A DNA stretch of 64,000 bases from NCBI GenBank assembly GCA_017533825.1, contig JAFWIE010000080.1:21146-85145 (forward strand), given 5' to 3'. The translations under genes were made by a program, and so were the position numbers. Source of the DNA: Atopobiaceae bacterium. Its GTDB lineage: Bacteria > Actinomycetota > Coriobacteriia > Coriobacteriales > Atopobiaceae. The notes beneath the pieces were generated by a model. It made no database searches. It was not told the DNA's origin and saw only the letters and a program-made list of their open reading frames with translations. Positions within the stretch are counted from its first letter, which is position 1; each line of letters begins with the position of its first letter. Shown in pieces: positions 27,187 through 35,518 of the stretch.

Positions 27187-28077
27187 TCACAGCGTGTTGA
27201 CGCTATGATGGTGGGCGGTTGCACCGCAGCGCGTGCACTCGTCGTGCCACTCGCCCACCTCGTAGTCGCGATACTCCCGCACGTTGTTCACGCGTTTCCA
27301 ATCGTGGTTCTCGGCACCACACGCCGGGCATGTGCAGGGGACAATCGCGTCGCCCTCGGGAAGCACGACCTCGCCGCAGGCTGTGCAGGCATAGCCGTTG
27401 AGCCGTTTGATCGCGAGCTTCTGGTCTCCCCAACCGTTGCGAGCCATGTCCTCAAGTACGGCTTCGTCACGAATGAGCTCAGTCACGGCCGTCTGCGTGC
27501 GCGGGTCGCTGGCCTCACGCGCAATGTCGGCGAGGGTAGCCGGGTCCGTGATGCGCTCAGGCATCGAGAAGAACGACAAGCTCTCCTTCTCGATCGCCCA
27601 ACGTTTGAGGATGTCCTGGTCGGTCACGGCCTTTGCCGCGGTCTCACGCAGCACCTTATCGGCAGTCTCATCCTCCGCGAGCGCCGCGAGCTCTGCTTGA
27701 CTCGAGATCTCCGCGACCTGCGCCGCTGCCTTTGCGAGACGCTCCGCAAGGACCTCCTTGTAGCGCTCTCCTGCGAGATACTTTACTCGAGGGTGACGCG
27801 CGAAGTTCTTGAGCTCGTACAACATGTCCAGGTCATCGAACTGGGGCACATATTTCTCGCCCTCCCGAATCCCGAACGAGTATTCGTTCCGCAGCTTCTC
27901 GAAGAGCTCTTCCTGCGTGTACTCCGGCTCGGCAGGTGGGGTGGGAGGATTCGGATTCTTGGACCGCTCCTTCGTGGATGTGCTCGGCTTCGTCACCGCG
28001 GGCTCAGGCACCTCCGTTGCGGGATTATCCAGCTGCTGCCCGTGCCTCTTTCCAAACAGCCTTGCGATGAGCCCCAT
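27187..28077 (-). CDS. HEAT-like repeat protein with C-terminal zinc ribbons
   Basis: 296-residue soluble protein. A short basic start and Pro/Thr-rich linker are followed by an alpha-helical middle region (about 60-215) with repeated motifs such as LAALAEDETADKVLRETAAK and LADIAREASDPRTQTAVTEL, resembling HEAT/variant-leucine repeats. The C-terminal part has CTACGE, CTCPACGAE and CTRCGA cysteine pairs, consistent with one or two zinc ribbons. No enzymatic motif. Start ATG 28077 with GAGGGGG upstream. Function unknown; helical repeat plus zinc ribbon suggests protein binding. Confidence 0.65.
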   Translation of the reverse strand: MGLIARLFGKRHGQQLDNPATEVPEPAVTKPSTSTKERSKNPNPPTPPAEPEYTQEELFEKLRNEYSFGIREGEKYVPQFDDLDMLYELKNFARHPRVKYLAGERYKEVLAERLAKAAAQVAEISSQAELAALAEDETADKVLRETAAKAVTDQDILKRWAIEKESLSFFSMPERITDPATLADIAREASDPRTQTAVTELIRDEAVLEDMARNGWGDQKLAIKRLNGYACTACGEVVLPEGDAIVPCTCPACGAENHDWKRVNNVREYRDYEVGEWHDECTRCGATAHHHSVNTL

Positions 28078-28213
28078 GGCGCTGCCCCCTCTTTGGCAGA
28101 ACGGTCTTACTGCTCATAGTATGACTGATGAGGATTGCCGTCCATACGGCACTCGTTGGGCGCGCCTAAGGCGTCGTGCGGCGTTGCCGGACGCGGCAGA
28201 CCCCGCGATGCTC

Positions 28214-28891
28214 CTAGGCGCGACGAAACTCGTAGTGCTCAAAGAGGTCCGGCAAATCGGAGGGCACATCGGAGGGATAGACCGTCTCGTTGGGAAGCGT
28301 CCCGGCCGTTCCCACGTGCCGGTACGCCTGCACCGCCCACGTCCGGACACCGCGGGCCGCGAGGTCGTGCGCGATGGTACTGATGTCCGCCTGCGAGAGC
28401 AGGCTGGGGTGCCAGGTGGTGCGCGTCTCGAGCTCCTTGCCTGCGGCGAGCACCGCATCCAGGCTCTCCCGCGCGCGCTCGCCGGAACCGTACGCCCCCG
28501 TCACGCGCTCGTAGGCGTCCCAAGGAGCCTTGACGTCGAGCCCGACCCAGTCCACATAGGGAAGCATCTGGCGAAGCCGCTCGGGATACGCGCCGCAGGT
28601 GTGCAAGCCCACCGCGAAGCCCATCTGCCGGACACACCGCGCCACCTCTGGCAGCGCCTGCTGGACAAGCGGCTCCCCACCAGAGAAGACCACCCCATCG
28701 AGCAGGCCCTGCCGCTTGCGCAGGAACTCGAAGAGGTGGTCCTCATTGACGGTCGCTGAATCAATGCTCCGCAGGATGTAGTTCTGGCAATACGGGCATG
28801 CCCACGGACAACCCGCCAGAAACGCCACGCACGCGAGCTTACCGGGCCAGTCGACCGTCGAGAAGGGCTCGATGCCCGCTATGCGTAGCAT
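28214..28891 (-). CDS. nrdG: Anaerobic ribonucleotide reductase-activating protein (radical SAM)
   Basis: 225-residue radical SAM activase. The cluster motif is CPWACPYCQ (CX3CX2C), followed by the SAM-binding FSGGEPLVQ. It generates the glycyl radical on class III ribonucleotide reductase using SAM and a 4Fe-4S cluster. Position directly after the small glycyl-radical gene (14 bp) and nrdD on the same strand supports the assignment. Residue order (IAGIEPFSTVDWPGKLACVA at the start) matches the longer NrdG subgroup found with ATP-cone NrdD enzymes. Confidence 0.92.
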   Translation of the reverse strand: MLRIAGIEPFSTVDWPGKLACVAFLAGCPWACPYCQNYILRSIDSATVNEDHLFEFLRKRQGLLDGVVFSGGEPLVQQALPEVARCVRQMGFAVGLHTCGAYPERLRQMLPYVDWVGLDVKAPWDAYERVTGAYGSGERARESLDAVLAAGKELETRTTWHPSLLSQADISTIAHDLAARGVRTWAVQAYRHVGTAGTLPNETVYPSDVPSDLPDLFEHYEFRRA

Positions 28892-28905
28892 ACGTCTCTT
28901 TGCGC

Positions 28906-29103
28906 CTATGCGCAGCAGGACGTCGGCTCGACGAACTCCACGCGCTCGTGGAACTCGCCCTTCTTGCCGGTGTTGTAGAACGAGACGGGACGGTAGTACC
29001 CCATGACGCGCGTCCAGACCTCGCAGGGCTGGCGCTCCTCATTGGAAAGCTCAACGCCGTCGAGGACGACGCCGGTGGACTCGAAGTCGGTCTTGTTAAC
29101 CAT
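28906..29103 (-). CDS. Stand-alone glycyl-radical domain of class III RNR
   Basis: 65-residue protein with its own ATG (29103) and a strong AGGAGGGG ribosome site 3-4 bp upstream. Its second half, RVMGYYRPVSFYNTGKKGEF, is the C-terminal glycyl-radical segment that in ordinary NrdD is part of the large chain; G35 would be the radical glycine. The large nrdD product upstream ends just after its zinc-site cysteines and lacks this segment, so the enzyme appears to be split at a domain boundary. It ends in a CC pair. Lies between nrdD (186 bp gap) and nrdG (14 bp gap). Confidence 0.8.
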   Translation of the reverse strand: MVNKTDFESTGVVLDGVELSNEERQPCEVWTRVMGYYRPVSFYNTGKKGEFHERVEFVEPTSCCA

Positions 29104-29289
29104 GTCCCCTCCTGTAAAGCATCGTACTTCTAGTTCTTGCGCACCACATCTTACCTGTATACCATATGTAGTGTCTATACCCATTTTTGTTTCACATCTG
29201 GCGGTCATCAAGCGGGCGATCCCATGTCCGTCAGACAGGCGGCGCTGCGTCCGCCGAGCAGGCGGGGCCGCGCCGATCGCACGCACCAC

Positions 29290-31296
29290 CTAGCTGGCAG
29301 CACGCTTCGCACGCACCAGCTCCTCGTCGCAAATCGGGCAGTACTCGTGCTCGCCCGCGATGTAGCCATGCTTCGGGCAGATGGAGAACGTGGGCGTCAC
29401 CGTGATGTAGGGCAGGCGGAAGTTCTCCAGCGAGCGCTTGACGAGCTGCTTGCACGCCTCGGCGGACGACACCCGCTCCCCCATGTAAAGGTGCAGCACC
29501 GTGCCGCCGGTGTACTTCTTCTGCAGCTCCTCCTGCTCGCTGAGCGCCAGGAAGGGGTCGGCCGTGTAGCCCACCGGCAGCTGCGAGGAGTTGGTGTAGT
29601 ACGGCTCGCCGGGCGTGCCCGCCTGGATGATGTCCGGGTAACGCTTGAGGTCCTCGCGCGCGAATCGATACGTCGTGCCCTCGGCCGGGGTCGCCTCGAG
29701 GTTGTACATGTGGCCGGTCTCCTCCTGGAACTCGACCATCTTCTCGCGCACGTAGTCAAGCACGCGGATGGCCAGCGCGCGGCCGAAGGGCGTCGTGATG
29801 TCGTCCTCGTCGCCCGTGAAGTTGCGAACCATCTCGTTGATGCCATTGACGCCAATGGTCGAGAAGTGGTTGCGCAACGTCCCCAGGTAGCGCTTGGTGT
29901 AGGGGAAGAGCCCCGCGTCCATGAGGCGCTGGATCTCCTTGCGCTTGAGCTCCAGCGACACCTTGGCGAGCACGAGCAGATTCTCGAGCTCCTTGAAGAG
30001 ACCCTGTTCGTCGCCGGGGTGCTTGTATCCCAGACGTGCCATGTTGATGGTGACGACGCCGATCGAGCCGGTCTGCTCGGCAGAGCCGAAGAGGCCGTTG
30101 CCGCGCTTGAGCAACTCGCGCAGGTCAAGCTGCAGACGGCAGCACATGGAGCGCACCATGTGGGGCTCAAGGTCCGAGTTCACGAAGTTCTGGAAGTACG
30201 GCAGGCCGTACTTGGCCGTCATCTCGAACATGAGGTCGGCGTTCGGTGAGTCCCAAGGGAAGTCCTTGGTAATGTTGTAGGTGGGAATGGGGAACGTGAA
30301 CACGCGCCCGTGCTGGTCTCCCTCGGTCATGACCTCAATGAACGCACGGTTGATCATGTCCATCTCGGTCTGGAGGTCGCCATAGGTGAAGTCTGCGGGT
30401 TTGCCTCCGATAAGCGGGACCTGATCGCGGATATCCTCCGGGCACGTCCAGTCGAAGGTGAGGTTCGAGAAGGGCGTCTGGGTGCCCCAGCGGCTGGGAA
30501 CGTTCATGTTGTACACGAATCCCTGCATCTCCTGCTTGACCTCGTCGTAGGTGAGGTTGTCCACGCGGACGAACGGAGCGAGGTACGTATCGGTGGAGCT
30601 GAACGCCTGCGCACCGGCCCACTCGTTCTGCAGGGTGCCGAGGAAGTTGACCATCTGCCCCATGGCCGCCGAGAGGTGACGGGGCGGAGCGGATTCGACT
30701 TTGTTTGCCACGCCGTTGAAGCCCTCGTTGAGCAAGGTGCGCAGACTCCAGCCCGCGCAGTAGCCACTGAGCATGTCGAGGTCGTGGATGTGGAAGGATC
30801 CAGAGCGGTGGGCTTGGCCGACCTCCGGCGGATAGATGTGACTCAGCCAGTAGTTGGCGATGACCTTGCCCGAGACGTTGAGGATGAGGCCGCCGAGCGA
30901 ATAGCCCTGGTTGGCGTTGGCGTTGACGCGCCAGTCGGCACGGCTCAGGTACTCGTTGACGGAGCTCGTCACGTCGATGTAGGTCTCGCGGTCGCGGCGG
31001 GACTGGCGACGCTTCTCGCGGTAGACGATGTAGGCACGCGCCGTCTCGAAGTGGTTGGCCGTAATCAGCGTCTGCTCGACGATGTCCTGGATTTCCTCCA
31101 CGGTGGGAGACGCCCCGTCGAAGCGGTGCGCGATGACCTTGCATACCTGACCCGAGAGGATGGCCGCCTCGTCAGGGCCGAACTCGCCCGTCGCCTCGCC
31201 GGCCTTCTCGATGGCCGCGGTGATCTTTGACTGCTTGAAGCTCATGAGCGATCCGTCACGTTTGATGATGGACGTGGGATACACGATGGGTGACAT
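29290..31296 (-). CDS. nrdD: Anaerobic ribonucleoside-triphosphate reductase large chain lacking glycyl-radical end
   Basis: 668 residues. It reduces ribonucleotides to deoxyribonucleotides without oxygen. An N-terminal ATP-cone (IIKRDGSLMSFKQSKITAAI, about 8-95) precedes the ten-stranded barrel with the HDLDMLSGYCAGW region, MVRSMCCRLQ and SIGVVTINMARLGY. The C-terminal zinc site is CPKHGYIAGEHEYCPIC, after which the chain stops (DEELVRAKRAAS). The RVxGY glycyl-radical motif expected next is on the separate downstream gene. Start ATG 31296 with AGGAGGAG 5 bp upstream, and a promoter at 31410-31438. Confidence 0.93.
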   Translation of the reverse strand: MSPIVYPTSIIKRDGSLMSFKQSKITAAIEKAGEATGEFGPDEAAILSGQVCKVIAHRFDGASPTVEEIQDIVEQTLITANHFETARAYIVYREKRRQSRRDRETYIDVTSSVNEYLSRADWRVNANANQGYSLGGLILNVSGKVIANYWLSHIYPPEVGQAHRSGSFHIHDLDMLSGYCAGWSLRTLLNEGFNGVANKVESAPPRHLSAAMGQMVNFLGTLQNEWAGAQAFSSTDTYLAPFVRVDNLTYDEVKQEMQGFVYNMNVPSRWGTQTPFSNLTFDWTCPEDIRDQVPLIGGKPADFTYGDLQTEMDMINRAFIEVMTEGDQHGRVFTFPIPTYNITKDFPWDSPNADLMFEMTAKYGLPYFQNFVNSDLEPHMVRSMCCRLQLDLRELLKRGNGLFGSAEQTGSIGVVTINMARLGYKHPGDEQGLFKELENLLVLAKVSLELKRKEIQRLMDAGLFPYTKRYLGTLRNHFSTIGVNGINEMVRNFTGDEDDITTPFGRALAIRVLDYVREKMVEFQEETGHMYNLEATPAEGTTYRFAREDLKRYPDIIQAGTPGEPYYTNSSQLPVGYTADPFLALSEQEELQKKYTGGTVLHLYMGERVSSAEACKQLVKRSLENFRLPYITVTPTFSICPKHGYIAGEHEYCPICDEELVRAKRAAS

Positions 31297-31409
31297 AGGC
31301 TCCTCCTACATCGTCGCCTGCTCTTGAGTTTCAAAATACGTGCGCGCCGGGACAAGAAAGGCCGTTGTTTGCAAATGCCATCACGCCCCGTCGAGAGTCG
31401 CAAGGCAAA

Positions 31410-31438
31410 ACAATAGCCCCAGCGCGCGTGATTTTCAA
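31410..31438 (-). promoter_or_regulatory. nrdD promoter
   Basis: Minus-strand TTGAAA (31433-31438), 17 bp spacer, TATTGT (31410-31415). Gives a leader of about 105 nt before nrdD. No clear NrdR box was seen. Confidence 0.55.
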
Positions 31439-31517
31439 GCATGCACCAAGGTTTCGCATTGTCCGGTCATTCGCCCAGCGCTTGGTGCGCCATCGGGGGA
31501 ACGGCCCCGCAATTGGG

Positions 31518-31580
31518 GACGGTCCCGTTCCGACGGGAATCGGTCCCGTTCGGGCAGGAGTCGGTCACCTGCGAGCCGCT
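31518..31580. repeat. Degenerate ~21 bp tandem repeat (3 units)
   Basis: Units share CGGTCCCGTTC or its variant CGGTCACCTGC and directly abut the stop codon of the minus-strand TauE/kinase fusion gene. On the minus strand the repeated GAACGGGACCG could form weak hairpins. Confidence 0.45.
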
Positions 31581-33091
31581 TACAGAAGCGATGCGAGCAG
31601 CAGAACGGCAACGACGGCAAGGGGCACCGTGACCGTATCCCACTCGCTCTGCGAGACGAGCTCCACCCCCGTCCCCACCACAGCTCCCGCAGCGCAGGCC
31701 AGAATCGCCCACCCGAGCGGATACCCACCCAGGAACGCAAGCACAAAGAGTCCCACGAGGAACGAGACCGCGAGCATGGCGGCAGAACCTTCCCACGACT
31801 TTCTTCCCTCGACCGGCCAGGCCATGACCTTGTGCCGACCAAACGGGATGCCCACGAGGGCCGCAGCCGCATCCCCCGTCCCCCACATGAGGATGGCCGC
31901 AGCGGCAACGTACGGACTGCCATGCCAGCCCCACACGACGGCCACGACCACGGCAAACATGCAGAAGAGCATCAACAGGCTCCGCTTTATCTCCCCCGGG
32001 GACTTCTGCACGAAGAGCCGCCCGTACCAGCCCCGAGCTTCGAGCGCCGCAAGAATCGGATAGGCCGCAACCGCAATGAGCACGGACGTGAGCGCGGCGG
32101 CCTGCCAACTCTGCGCAACGAGGAGCATGATGGAGAGGCAGGTAATCGCAACGACGTGGAGCAGCTTGCGAAACACAAACGACGGGAGCTTCGTGCGGAA
32201 TCGCACGAGCAACAACACCAAGAGGCTGGGAACGATGTACAGGACAAGGTTGACCACGCATTGCAGCACCTGTGGGATGATCTGTGAATCCACGATGCGC
32301 AGCCAGTAGGTGAGCAGGAGCATCGAGGCGCCGAGCACGGTGAGCACCGCACCTGTCACCAAGCCGATCGTGCGACCGCTCGCGCTATTCGCGAAGCGTG
32401 CAGAGACGAGCGAGGACGCCGTCACGACCACGATGCAGAAGAGCATGACCGGCCACTTCTCGAAGAGGATGGCAGGATGGATGAAGATGTGGCTCACGGA
32501 GGCTATGAGCGCCGTAAAGGTCATGATGAAGGTACTCGTGCCGACGGCGGTCTTGAGGTCCATCCCAAGGAACGCCGTGAAGACGACGAGCATCATCATC
32601 CCGCCGCCCGTGCCCACAAACCCGGTACCGAAGCCTATCGTCAAGCCAAAGAACAGCGAGATGAGAATGCCGCGCAAATCTAGACGGTCGCCCTTTGCCG
32701 TGCGACCGTCGCGACTGGTGTCGGGCATCACGAGAAACCGAATGCCGATGCAGAGCGTGAGGAACAGGGTGAAGTTCCCCAGCACCACGTTGCCCACCAC
32801 GAAGGCGGCGTAGCTGCCCACGATGCACATGCTCAGGATGCAGACGAGCATGACCCATCCGCGCCTCAGGTCGATGTTTCCGTTCTTCGCATACGTGCGC
32901 GCCGTCACCGCCGAGCCAAGGATGTCTGACGCAAGGGCGATTGCCGTAGCCTGGTACGCGCCCGTCTCGCCACCAAACGAGGGGCAAAGACAGATGAAGA
33001 TGGGGACCATGACCGTAGCTGCCGAGAGCCCGGCCAAGCCGGTGCCCATCCCAGCCCCCACGGCCGCCAGCGTATACCAAAGCACTTCCAT
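31580..33091 (-). CDS. TauE/SafE permease fused to a phytol/dolichol-kinase-like domain
   Basis: 503-residue membrane protein in one uninterrupted frame. Residues about 1-265 form a TauE/SafE-type transporter (GAGMGTGLAGLSAATVMVP at the start, and GFGTGFVGTGGGMMML in the second half). Residues about 290-503 resemble CTP-dependent polyprenol (phytol/dolichol) kinases: FRKLLHVVAI, WGTGDAAAALVGIPFGRHK and GRKSWEGSAAML. About 15 membrane segments in total. ATG 33091 has GGAGGG upstream. The two families normally occur as separate proteins; the joint role (export plus lipid phosphorylation?) is unknown. Confidence 0.75.
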   Translation of the reverse strand: MEVLWYTLAAVGAGMGTGLAGLSAATVMVPIFICLCPSFGGETGAYQATAIALASDILGSAVTARTYAKNGNIDLRRGWVMLVCILSMCIVGSYAAFVVGNVVLGNFTLFLTLCIGIRFLVMPDTSRDGRTAKGDRLDLRGILISLFFGLTIGFGTGFVGTGGGMMMLVVFTAFLGMDLKTAVGTSTFIMTFTALIASVSHIFIHPAILFEKWPVMLFCIVVVTASSLVSARFANSASGRTIGLVTGAVLTVLGASMLLLTYWLRIVDSQIIPQVLQCVVNLVLYIVPSLLVLLLVRFRTKLPSFVFRKLLHVVAITCLSIMLLVAQSWQAAALTSVLIAVAAYPILAALEARGWYGRLFVQKSPGEIKRSLLMLFCMFAVVVAVVWGWHGSPYVAAAAILMWGTGDAAAALVGIPFGRHKVMAWPVEGRKSWEGSAAMLAVSFLVGLFVLAFLGGYPLGWAILACAAGAVVGTGVELVSQSEWDTVTVPLAVVAVLLLASLL

Positions 33092-33251
33092 CTCACCCTC
33101 CGTGCCCGAGAATTTCTCGAATACCAGACACCATCGTTCAATATAGCTATAATGCCATAGGGCAATATTCCAAGGTCTGAGGCAGAGCGCCCCGTTTCAG
33201 GTACATCGCATGGGGCCATCGTTCGCAGGCGACACGGGGAAGGGGCCAGAG

Positions 33252-33944
33252 GTGAGCGACAGTAAGCCGATGGGGATGCGCATCGGAGAGAGCGTATTCT
33301 GCGCAGGATATCTGGCGTTCGCGCTGATAGCGGGCATGGTGCTTGCAGCCCACGAATCTGGCGAGGCGGGTGGATTCTGCAGCACCTGCGCAGCCATGGC
33401 CCTACTCCTATGCTTCGGTGACGCCTTCCACCTCATCCCCCGCATCCTCATCAACCTCCGTGGCGACGCACACAGCGCCCTGCAGAAACAACGGCGTGCC
33501 TTCTGGCTTGGACTGGGCAGCCTCATTTCCTCGATCACCATGACGGTGTTCTACGTGCTGTTGCCTGATGCCATGCGGCAAATGCCTGGCGCGCCGACCG
33601 TCGCCGCATCAAGCCTCCAAGTGCTGCACGTCGTGCTTATTGTACTCGCAGTGGTGCGCATCATACTGTGCCTCCTCCCCCAAAACCGCTGGTTCGACGC
33701 ACGGGGAGACGCAAGGTGGGGCATGTATCGCAACGTGCCCTTCTTGGCCATGGGCGCCATCACCATCTGGTATCTGGTGGCGTGGTATGGAGCTTGGCTC
33801 ATGGCCGTGCTCGTATTCGTAAGCTTCGTCTGCTACCTGCTCGTCGTGCTCCTCGCGAGGAAATATCCCGCAGTCGGAATGCTGATGATTCCCAAGACCA
33901 TCTGCTACATCTGGATGATCGCCCTGTTCCTCGCGGCATTGTAA
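33252..33944 (+). CDS. Hypothetical seven-helix membrane protein
   Basis: About 230 residues with seven predicted membrane segments (for example ESVFCAGYLAFALIAGMVLA and AVLVFVSFVCYLLVVLLA). No recognised domain. A GTG at 33252 with AAGGGG 6 bp upstream is the preferred start; an ATG at 33210 in the same frame lacks a ribosome site. Divergent from the TauE/kinase fusion. Confidence 0.6.
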   Translation: MSDSKPMGMRIGESVFCAGYLAFALIAGMVLAAHESGEAGGFCSTCAAMALLLCFGDAFHLIPRILINLRGDAHSALQKQRRAFWLGLGSLISSITMTVFYVLLPDAMRQMPGAPTVAASSLQVLHVVLIVLAVVRIILCLLPQNRWFDARGDARWGMYRNVPFLAMGAITIWYLVAWYGAWLMAVLVFVSFVCYLLVVLLARKYPAVGMLMIPKTICYIWMIALFLAAL

Positions 33945-34060
33945 GGTGCACCCGCATTGTAAGGCACACCGGTCCCCCGATTACCACCTATGGTCTCCGA
34001 ACGACCCTTCGTTTGTGGTACAACTAGCCCAGATGAACCACACTAAAGAAAGGGATCCCC

Positions 34061-35413
34061 ATGGAGAACACCCAGTCCGTAACCGCACGGGACATTGCCT
34101 GCGCAAGCGAGGCGTTCAATGCGAGCAGGGCCAACCTCGTAGCGCGCAACGCCGTGACCTCGAACGGCATCCGCAAGGCCGCCCGCGTCCCTGGTGGCGT
34201 GGCGCAAAACTCCCTCGACTGGGACGTGGAGGTCACGCAAGGCAAGCGCACCAACCAGCGCAGATCGGGGCGTTGCTGGATGTTCGCGAGTCTCAACACG
34301 TTCCGCTATCGCACCATAAAGAAGTTCAACCTCAAGAACTTCGAGTTTTCGCAGACCTACCCGCTCTTCTTCGACAAGCTCGAGAAGAGCAACTGGTTCC
34401 TCGAGAACATCCTCGACACGCTCGACGAGCCGCTGGGTGGACGTCTGGTGTCCTTCCTGCTGCAAGACCCCATCGGTGATGGCGGCCAATGGGACATGTT
34501 CCGCAGCCTCACGAAGAAGTACGGCGTCGTGCCCAAGGAGGCCATGCCCGAGACCGCTTGCTCCGAGTTCACCCGCGAAATGGACAAGTACCTGACGCGC
34601 TACCTGCGCAGCTGTGCAAAGACGCTGCGTCAGGGCCATGCCGCGGGTACCGGCCTCGACGAGCTACGCGGTCAGAAGCACGACATGATGGACCGTGTCT
34701 ATGCCCTGCTCGTCACCTGCCTCGGTGAGCCACCCGCGCGCTTCGACGTGCGCCTGCGCAACAAGGACAACGAGCTCGTGCTTTCCGGCACCTTCACGCC
34801 TCAGGAGTTCTTTGCCCAGACCGTCGGCATGGAACTCGACGACTACGTGAGCCTGATCAGCGCGCCCACAGCCGACAAGCCCTTCGGTCACACGTACACC
34901 GTCTCGCGCCTGGGAAACGTTTATGAGGATGGCGGCGTCCGCTACCTCAACCTGCCCGCCCAGCGTCTCAAGGAAGTCGCCATCGCGCAGCTGCGCGACG
35001 AGCTGCCCGTGTGGTTCGGTTGCGACGTGGACCAGAGCTACCTACGCGAGGAAGGCATCATGGACCGCGCTGCCCTCGACGTGGACGGGCTCTTTGGCTT
35101 TGCCATCGAGTCCTGCATGGACAAGGCCGAGCGTCTTGACTACGGAGAGTCCATGATGACCCATGCGATGGTGCTCGAGGGCGTCCGATTCGACGACGAG
35201 GGCAACCCCACGTCATGGAAGGTCGAGAACAGCTGGGGCGAGGACCACGCGCGCGACGGCTTCAACACGCTCTCGGACCCGTGGTTCGACGAGTACGTGT
35301 ATCAGGTCGTCGTGGACAAGAAGTATCTGACGGACGAGGAGCGCATCGCCTACGAGACCGAGAAGCCCATCGTACTGAAGCCTTGGGATCCGATGGGTTC
35401 GCTCGCGCGCTAA
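34061..35413 (+). CDS. pepC: C1-family aminopeptidase (PepC/bleomycin hydrolase type)
   Basis: 450-residue cytoplasmic cysteine aminopeptidase. The catalytic triad is visible: Cys in RRSGRCWMFASLNTFR, His in MMTHAMVLEGV, Asn in KVENSWGEDH. QDPIGDGGQWDMFRSLTKKY is also conserved in PepC. The protein ends without the long tails found in eukaryotic homologues. It trims peptides to free amino acids. Ribosome site AAAGGG before ATG 34061. Monocistronic as far as can be seen. Confidence 0.93.
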   Translation: MENTQSVTARDIACASEAFNASRANLVARNAVTSNGIRKAARVPGGVAQNSLDWDVEVTQGKRTNQRRSGRCWMFASLNTFRYRTIKKFNLKNFEFSQTYPLFFDKLEKSNWFLENILDTLDEPLGGRLVSFLLQDPIGDGGQWDMFRSLTKKYGVVPKEAMPETACSEFTREMDKYLTRYLRSCAKTLRQGHAAGTGLDELRGQKHDMMDRVYALLVTCLGEPPARFDVRLRNKDNELVLSGTFTPQEFFAQTVGMELDDYVSLISAPTADKPFGHTYTVSRLGNVYEDGGVRYLNLPAQRLKEVAIAQLRDELPVWFGCDVDQSYLREEGIMDRAALDVDGLFGFAIESCMDKAERLDYGESMMTHAMVLEGVRFDDEGNPTSWKVENSWGEDHARDGFNTLSDPWFDEYVYQVVVDKKYLTDEERIAYETEKPIVLKPWDPMGSLAR

Positions 35414-35444
35414 GAGGTCTTTGAGTCGTAGATCCTAAGTCATC

Positions 35445-35457
35445 TTCAATGTAAATC
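35445..35457 (+). repeat. 13 bp direct repeat, left copy
   Basis: TTCAATGTAAATC, repeated exactly at 36790-36802. The two copies flank the Vsr/AbiEi-like gene; the right copy lies inside the scaffold element. Confidence 0.4.
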
Positions 35458-35518
35458 AGGTATCTGTGTTTCCACGCATGTGGGGGTACGATTTTCGTCC
35501 CGACATTGGAGGTGGCTC

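Noticed and set aside
28150..28213. Long inverted GCGCGCCTA/TAGGCGCG pair after nrdG as a terminator
   Set aside because: Arms are only 8 bp with a loop of more than 30 nt and no T-run, so not convincing.
29137..30249. 370-codon open frame on the plus strand
   Set aside because: Opposite nrdD; composition (His, Leu, Val, Arg runs) is typical of antisense shadows, with no domain.
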